Positions 60,324-64,000 of a DNA stretch of 64,000 bases are shown in pieces; the first letter of the stretch is position 1; the number at the start of each line of letters is the position of its first letter. Both the position numbers and the translations under genes were made by a program. Source of the DNA: Phenylobacterium sp. (GTDB lineage: Bacteria > Pseudomonadota > Alphaproteobacteria > Caulobacterales > Caulobacteraceae). Location of the stretch: assembly GCF_019636135.1 (NCBI RefSeq), contig NZ_JAHBYD010000001.1, positions 62,001 to 126,000 on the forward strand, written 5' to 3'. Below the pieces are notes generated by a model, which saw only the letters and a list, made by a program, of their open reading frames with translations, ran no database searches and had not been told where the DNA came from.

Positions 60324-60835
60324 CGTCTTCCGAGCCCAATTCTCCGGCCGTCGGCAGCGAAACACCCCCCTTCCGGGAAGAGCGGCTCCGGGAGCTTCGC
60401 CTCGCGGCTTCTGGGACTACTGGAGCCCCCGGCTGCCAGAACTGCCACGGGCAATCGTATCTTCACGCTGGCGGTTCGTCTGAGGAAAACGAGAACCCAA
60501 CGAGTTTCATAGTGAAAGCCCTCGCCGTCGGCCTCCGTCATCTCGCCCAGGCTTCTGGGTTTGGATGGATATGCGCGTGGAAAAGAGTAGGCGAGGACCG
60601 ATGGCGACGACCTGCGCGCCCGGCGGTCCTCGATGCGGTCGCCGCGCCATCCGGCCATCGGCCGGCGCGGCGACGTCGGCGAGCCTTCACGCGGCGTTCG
60701 GCGGGACGGACCTAGGCCGGCCCACGCGCGGCGGGCCGCCCCCGACGCGGAGCACCGGTCGGTTGGGTCCCTGTCTTCGCCTTGCGGCGAAACCGGGATG
60801 ACAGTTGAGAGTGAGGCCGACGGGTGAGAGCGGCC
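60324..60835. other. 512-base gap without convincing gene, holding a half repeat
   Basis: The right side of the island. Several open frames exist on both strands, but none has a family match or a good start. At 60748-60803 there is half of a family-C element. No tRNA and no flanking direct repeat were detected by eye, so the island's right boundary is not fixed. Confidence 0.5.
60748..60803. repeat. Half copy of family C element
   Basis: CGGAGCACCGGTCGGTTGGG, then GTCTTCGCC...GGCGAAACCGGGATGACA, closely matches the right half of the element at 42370-42522. The left half is missing, so the copy may have been cut by the insertion of the neighbouring island or by a deletion. Confidence 0.7.
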
Positions 60836-61582
60836 CTAGGCCGCGTAGCCGGGCGATTCCGCGTCCAGCTTTCGGAGGAGGGCGGGCCAGGTGAAGGCGC
60901 CGGCGGAGCCGTCGAAGAGGGAGCGGGACTGGTCGGTGACTTTCTCGGGCACGCCCTGGTTCGGGGTCGCGAGGCGGGCGCCCGTGGACTGGGCGCGGAC
61001 CTGCATCGTGCAGGCGCGCTCCAGGAAGTAGATCGCCAGCCACGCGCCGGCGCAGCTCGGGCCGACGGCCAGGGTGCCGTGGTTGCGGAGCAGCATCAGG
61101 TGGCGGTCGCCGAGGTCGTGGACCAGGCGCTCGCGCTCGTCGAGGTCGAAGGCGATGCCCTCGTAGTCGTGGTAGGCCACCTGGCCCGCGACCATCATCG
61201 CGTGCTGCGACAGCGGCAGCAGGCCGTCGGCCTGGGCGGCCACGGCGACGCCGTCGTCGGTGTGCAGGTGGATGACGCACCGGGCGTCGTCGCGCGCCAT
61301 GTGCAGCGCCGAGTGGATCACGAAGCCGGCCGGGTTCACCGGATGCGGGCTGTCCTCGACCGGCTGACCGTCCAGGCCGACCTTCACGAGGTTGGATGCG
61401 GTCACTTCGCAGAACCGCAGCCCGAACGGGTTGATCAGGAAGTGGTGCTCCGGTCCCGGGACGCGCGCCGAGATGTGCGTGAAGATCAGGTCGTCCCAGC
61501 CTTCGAGCGCGGCGAGGCGGTAGACGGCGGCCAGGTCGCGCCGGACCTCGGCTTCGGTCTGCAAGGGTGCGTCGTAGGGCAT
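60836..61582 (-). CDS. Class II aldolase/adducin-family protein
   Basis: A 248-residue protein with the zinc-dependent class II aldolase fold. Zinc ligands are in CVIHLHTDDGVAVAA (H-x-H) and the later LLRNHGTLAVG (His). Its N-terminus LQTEAEVRRDLAAVYRLAAL and ISARVPGPEHHFLINPFGLR fit the family. A typical acid residue for aldol cleavage (Glu near residue 75 in FucA) is not clearly identifiable, so aldolase chemistry is not assured. The stop of the MFS gene upstream on the same strand lies 14 bases away, so the two are probably co-transcribed. Confidence 0.86.
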   Translation of the reverse strand: MPYDAPLQTEAEVRRDLAAVYRLAALEGWDDLIFTHISARVPGPEHHFLINPFGLRFCEVTASNLVKVGLDGQPVEDSPHPVNPAGFVIHSALHMARDDARCVIHLHTDDGVAVAAQADGLLPLSQHAMMVAGQVAYHDYEGIAFDLDERERLVHDLGDRHLMLLRNHGTLAVGPSCAGAWLAIYFLERACTMQVRAQSTGARLATPNQGVPEKVTDQSRSLFDGSAGAFTWPALLRKLDAESPGYAA

Positions 61583-61596
61583 GGCGGGGCTCCGGA

Positions 61597-62886
61597 TCAG
61601 GCCACGCGGTCGCGCAGGGCGCGCCGGGCGGAGAGGAAGAAGTGCAGGCCGGCCCAGACGAGGGCGACCGTCGACATCAAGAGCGCGTAGCGCAGGCTTT
61701 CCTTGCCGAACGTGGGGGCGAGCGCATCGCTGGCCTCGCCCACCAGCCAGGGGCCCAGGCCCAGGCCCAGCAGGGACGACAGGAACAGCGTCAGCGAGAT
61801 GGCCGTGGCGCGCCGATGCGGCTCGGCGAACGACTGGATGGCCGACAGCGCCACGCCGCCGCCCGACGCCGCCAGGAAGGTCGCGAACAGCTTGATCCCG
61901 ATGGCGATCCACGGCGACGGCGCCAGGAACACCGCGGCGTAGAGCGGCGCCGAGCCGCCGTAGGCGATGGCCGGCAACCAGAGCTCCCAGCGCGGATCGC
62001 GCGGGATCAGCCGCATCCCGAGCCAGCCGCCGAGCATCACGCCCAGGATGCCGCCGACGCCGCTGACCGTGCCGGAGAACAGGCCGATCTGGGTGAGCGT
62101 GAGGCCGTGGATGCGGATGAAGAAGGCCGGCAACCACTGCGTCAGGCCGTAGGTGCCGAAGGCTCCGATCGACAGCGCCAGCACGAGGTGGCGCAGCGCG
62201 GGGCGGCGGAGCAGGGCCGCGATCGCCTGCGCCGCGGGCTCGACCGCGGCCTCGGCGACGTGGCCGCGCCGGGGCGGCTCGCGCAGCGTCGTGAAGATCA
62301 GCAGCGCCAGCGGCACGCCCATCAGGCCCACGATGCAGAGCGCCGCGCGCCAGCCGAAGTGGTCGGCGAGCAGGCCGGTCACCACCAGCCCGGCGCTGAG
62401 GCCCGCGAGCCCGCCCGCCTGGAAGATCGAGATGCCCAGCGCGCGGCGCGCCGGCGGCAGGTAGTCGCCGATCAGGGAGTGGGCGGCGGGCACGCAGCCG
62501 GCCTCGCCGACGCCGACGCCGACGCGCGCCAGGAAGAGCTGGCCGAAGCTGCGGGCGAGGCCCGTCACGGCGGTCATCACGCTCCAGAGCGCCAGGCAGG
62601 CGGCCAGCAGCCGCACGCGCGACGACCGGTCGGCGAGGCGGGCCAGCGGGATGCCGAGCGTGGCGTAGAACGCGGCGAAGGCGAGGCCCGAGAGCAGGCC
62701 CAACTGACCGTCCGAGAGGCCCAGCTCGGCCTTGATGGGCTCGAGCAGGACCGCGAGCACCATCCTGTCCATGTAGTTGAAGAAGGAGACCCCGGTCAGG
62801 ACCGCGATGGCGTACCAGGCGCCCGCGCCGATCCGCACGCCGTCCGCCTCGACAGGCTTCCTGATTGTCGACGCCGCGCCAGCCAT
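61597..62886 (-). CDS. MFS transporter (Spinster/hexuronate-like)
   Basis: A 429-residue, 12-span permease. Span 1 contains AIAVLTGVSFFNYMDRMVLA, followed by the family motif LGIPLARLADRSSRVRLLAA between spans 2 and 3; RVGVGVGEAGCVPAAHSLIG and SIFQAGGLAGLSAGLVVTGL follow. The D-R (NYMDR) and G-E-A-G motif match Spinster-like/anion:cation symporters. The ATG at 62886 has GGGGAGGAC at 3-4 bases before it. It is in one unit with the class II aldolase, suggesting uptake of an organic acid or sugar acid that is then cleaved. Confidence 0.88.
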   Translation of the reverse strand: MAGAASTIRKPVEADGVRIGAGAWYAIAVLTGVSFFNYMDRMVLAVLLEPIKAELGLSDGQLGLLSGLAFAAFYATLGIPLARLADRSSRVRLLAACLALWSVMTAVTGLARSFGQLFLARVGVGVGEAGCVPAAHSLIGDYLPPARRALGISIFQAGGLAGLSAGLVVTGLLADHFGWRAALCIVGLMGVPLALLIFTTLREPPRRGHVAEAAVEPAAQAIAALLRRPALRHLVLALSIGAFGTYGLTQWLPAFFIRIHGLTLTQIGLFSGTVSGVGGILGVMLGGWLGMRLIPRDPRWELWLPAIAYGGSAPLYAAVFLAPSPWIAIGIKLFATFLAASGGGVALSAIQSFAEPHRRATAISLTLFLSSLLGLGLGPWLVGEASDALAPTFGKESLRYALLMSTVALVWAGLHFFLSARRALRDRVA

Positions 62887-63005
62887 CGGTCCTCCCCGTC
62901 GCCCGCGCCTTGCCGCCGCTGAACGTGCGGTCACCGTACGGCGAGTGGCTGGACTAATCAAATGTTCAGTGCTTATTTCCGGTCGGAGCAAGGGAGGAAG
63001 GGCGC

Positions 63006-63839
63006 GTGAACGTCGCTGAAGCGATTCCCGTCCGGCGCATGGACTTCGAATTCCCGGACGACCTCGACCTCGTGTTCATCGAGGGCGACCCGGCGATGTC
63101 GTACTTCTTCGTCGGCGCCTGGATGATGCTGCCCTACCTGGAGCCGTTCCTGATCCGCACGATCCAGGCGGCCATGCCGGAGATCCGCGACGAGCGGCTG
63201 CGCGAGGAGATGAAGCGGTTCTGCGCCCAGGAGGGTCAGCACTTCCGCCAGCACGCGCGGCTGAACGAGGTCGTGCGCCGCATCCACCCGTCCGGCCCGG
63301 CGCTGGCCGAGCTCGAAAAGGAGGTGGCCGCCGAGTTCACCGCCTGGTCGGCGGAGAAGCCGCTGAAGTTCAACCTGGCCTACGGCGAGGGCTTCGAATC
63401 CATGACCTGCGCCGGCGCGCGGACGCAGATCCGCACCGGCATGTTCGGCTGGATGAAGGAGCCGATCCGCAGCCTGATGTACTGGCACATCCTGGAGGAG
63501 ATCGAGCACCGGACGGTCTGCTTCGACGTCTATGAGGCGGTGGTCGGCGACTATGCCTACCGCACGCGGATGAGCGTGTGGTTCCAGAAGCACTACTACG
63601 CCTGGTGCCGCCGGTTCGCCGCGGCGATGATCGCCGCCGATCCGCAGGCCATCGCGCGCTACGACACGCCCGAATGGGCGGCCGTGCGCAAGCGGCGCAT
63701 GCGCGCCTACCGCGCCGACTACCTGCCGCGCCTGATCGGCACCTTCATGCCCTGGTACGACCCGGCGAAGGTCCGCCTGCCGCCCGGCTTCGAAGCCGCG
63801 CGCGCCGACTTCACCGCCCGCGCCGCCAGCGTCCAGTAG
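63006..63839 (+). CDS. PF10118-type predicted metal-dependent hydrolase (ferritin-like)
   Basis: A 277-residue helical protein. The possible di-metal ligands are in CAQEGQHFRQHARLN and HILEEIEHRTVCFDVYEAV (ExxH pairs), matching the PF10118 signature of predicted metal-dependent hydrolases. It begins DFEFPDDLDLVFIEGDPAMS, then YFFVGAWMMLPYLEPFLIRT. The GTG start has GGGAGGAAG 5-10 bases upstream. Role unknown; the fold suggests an O2-activating di-iron site rather than hydrolysis. It is 21 bases ahead of the truncated cupin gene. Confidence 0.83.
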   Translation: MNVAEAIPVRRMDFEFPDDLDLVFIEGDPAMSYFFVGAWMMLPYLEPFLIRTIQAAMPEIRDERLREEMKRFCAQEGQHFRQHARLNEVVRRIHPSGPALAELEKEVAAEFTAWSAEKPLKFNLAYGEGFESMTCAGARTQIRTGMFGWMKEPIRSLMYWHILEEIEHRTVCFDVYEAVVGDYAYRTRMSVWFQKHYYAWCRRFAAAMIAADPQAIARYDTPEWAAVRKRRMRAYRADYLPRLIGTFMPWYDPAKVRLPPGFEAARADFTARAASVQ

Positions 63840-63860
63840 CCCTCACCGGAGCCCCGACCC

Positions 63861-64000
63861 ATGGATGACGCCCCCGCCATCGACCCGCGCCTCGCCGCTT
63901 TCGCCCAGGCCCGCATGGGCCGCCCGATCGTGCCGGCCGACGGCCTCCTGCCCACGCTGCACGTCGGCGACGACGACCTGCCGTGGATGGAGGCGGGCGA
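63861..64000 (+). CDS. Cupin-type protein, truncated at window end
   Basis: Only 46 complete codons are in view: MDDAPAIDPRLAAFAQARMG to LPTLHVGDDDLPWMEAGE. The LHVGDDDLPW block resembles the start of cupins related to 2,4'-dihydroxyacetophenone dioxygenase and ChrR-like cupins. The gene runs off the right edge, so the family is a guess from the opening. It begins 21 bases after the ferritin-like gene and is probably co-transcribed. Confidence 0.5.
   Translation, partial: MDDAPAIDPRLAAFAQARMGRPIVPADGLLPTLHVGDDDLPWMEAG

Overview
The window is very GC-rich, densely packed chromosomal DNA of an alphaproteobacterium. The gene set points to Caulobacterales, with Phenylobacterium or a close relative the best guess: ileS-lspA-DUF3035 lipoprotein, then TraB/GumN-mutL-rsmD; a TorF-type porin; a secreted imidazolonepropionase-like amidohydrolase; a single-chain acyl-CoA carboxylase; and many acyl-CoA and short-chain dehydrogenase genes. 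The genus is inferred from gene content; no rRNA or tRNA is present to anchor it.

Layout. 1-8.5 kb: end of a Vsr mismatch endonuclease, cysteine synthase, a DegT-family aminotransferase, an amidohydrolase, a porin divergent from a LysR regulator, and an acyl-CoA synthetase. 8.1-12.8 kb: a lipid-modification cluster (DUF2177, CFA-synthase-like methyltransferase, DUF1295, FAD oxidoreductase, DUF1365). 13-19 kb: a methyltransferase, LemA with two TPM-domain proteins, and a two-subunit molybdenum hydroxylase followed by a 44-residue membrane protein. 19.6-30 kb: single-chain acyl-CoA carboxylase; an SDR, TetR and serine-hydrolase group that shares a palindromic operator; and a tandem pair of equal-length MFS transporters. 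30.2-42.3 kb: small conserved proteins, an esterase, ileS, lspA, DUF3035, TraB/GumN, mutL, rsmD, enoyl-CoA hydratase, an RluB-like pseudouridine synthase and tadA. 42.6-50.6 kb: SDR, GNAT, an alpha-proteobacterial sRNA, TauE/SafE, a broken toxin with a SMI1/KNR4 immunity gene, acyl-CoA dehydrogenase, a truncated ECF sigma factor and an M28 peptidase. 50.8-56.4 kb: a three-gene RND efflux operon. 56.6-60.3 kb: a compositionally foreign island with a primase-helicase fusion and a convergent conserved gene of unknown function. 60.8-64 kb: class II aldolase, MFS transporter, PF10118-type metalloenzyme and a cut-off cupin.

Many intergenic spaces are filled by imperfect palindromes and inverted-repeat elements that fall into at least four sequence families. 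One 171-bp element occurs twice in opposite orientation.

Most interesting: the primase-helicase island at 56.6-60.3 kb; the sRNA at 44.4 kb with the TTTCCTCCCT core; the decayed toxin with its immunity gene at 45.4-46.4 kb; the TGAATT-N2-AATTCA operator set at 24.0-24.8 kb; and the 171-bp inverted element pair.
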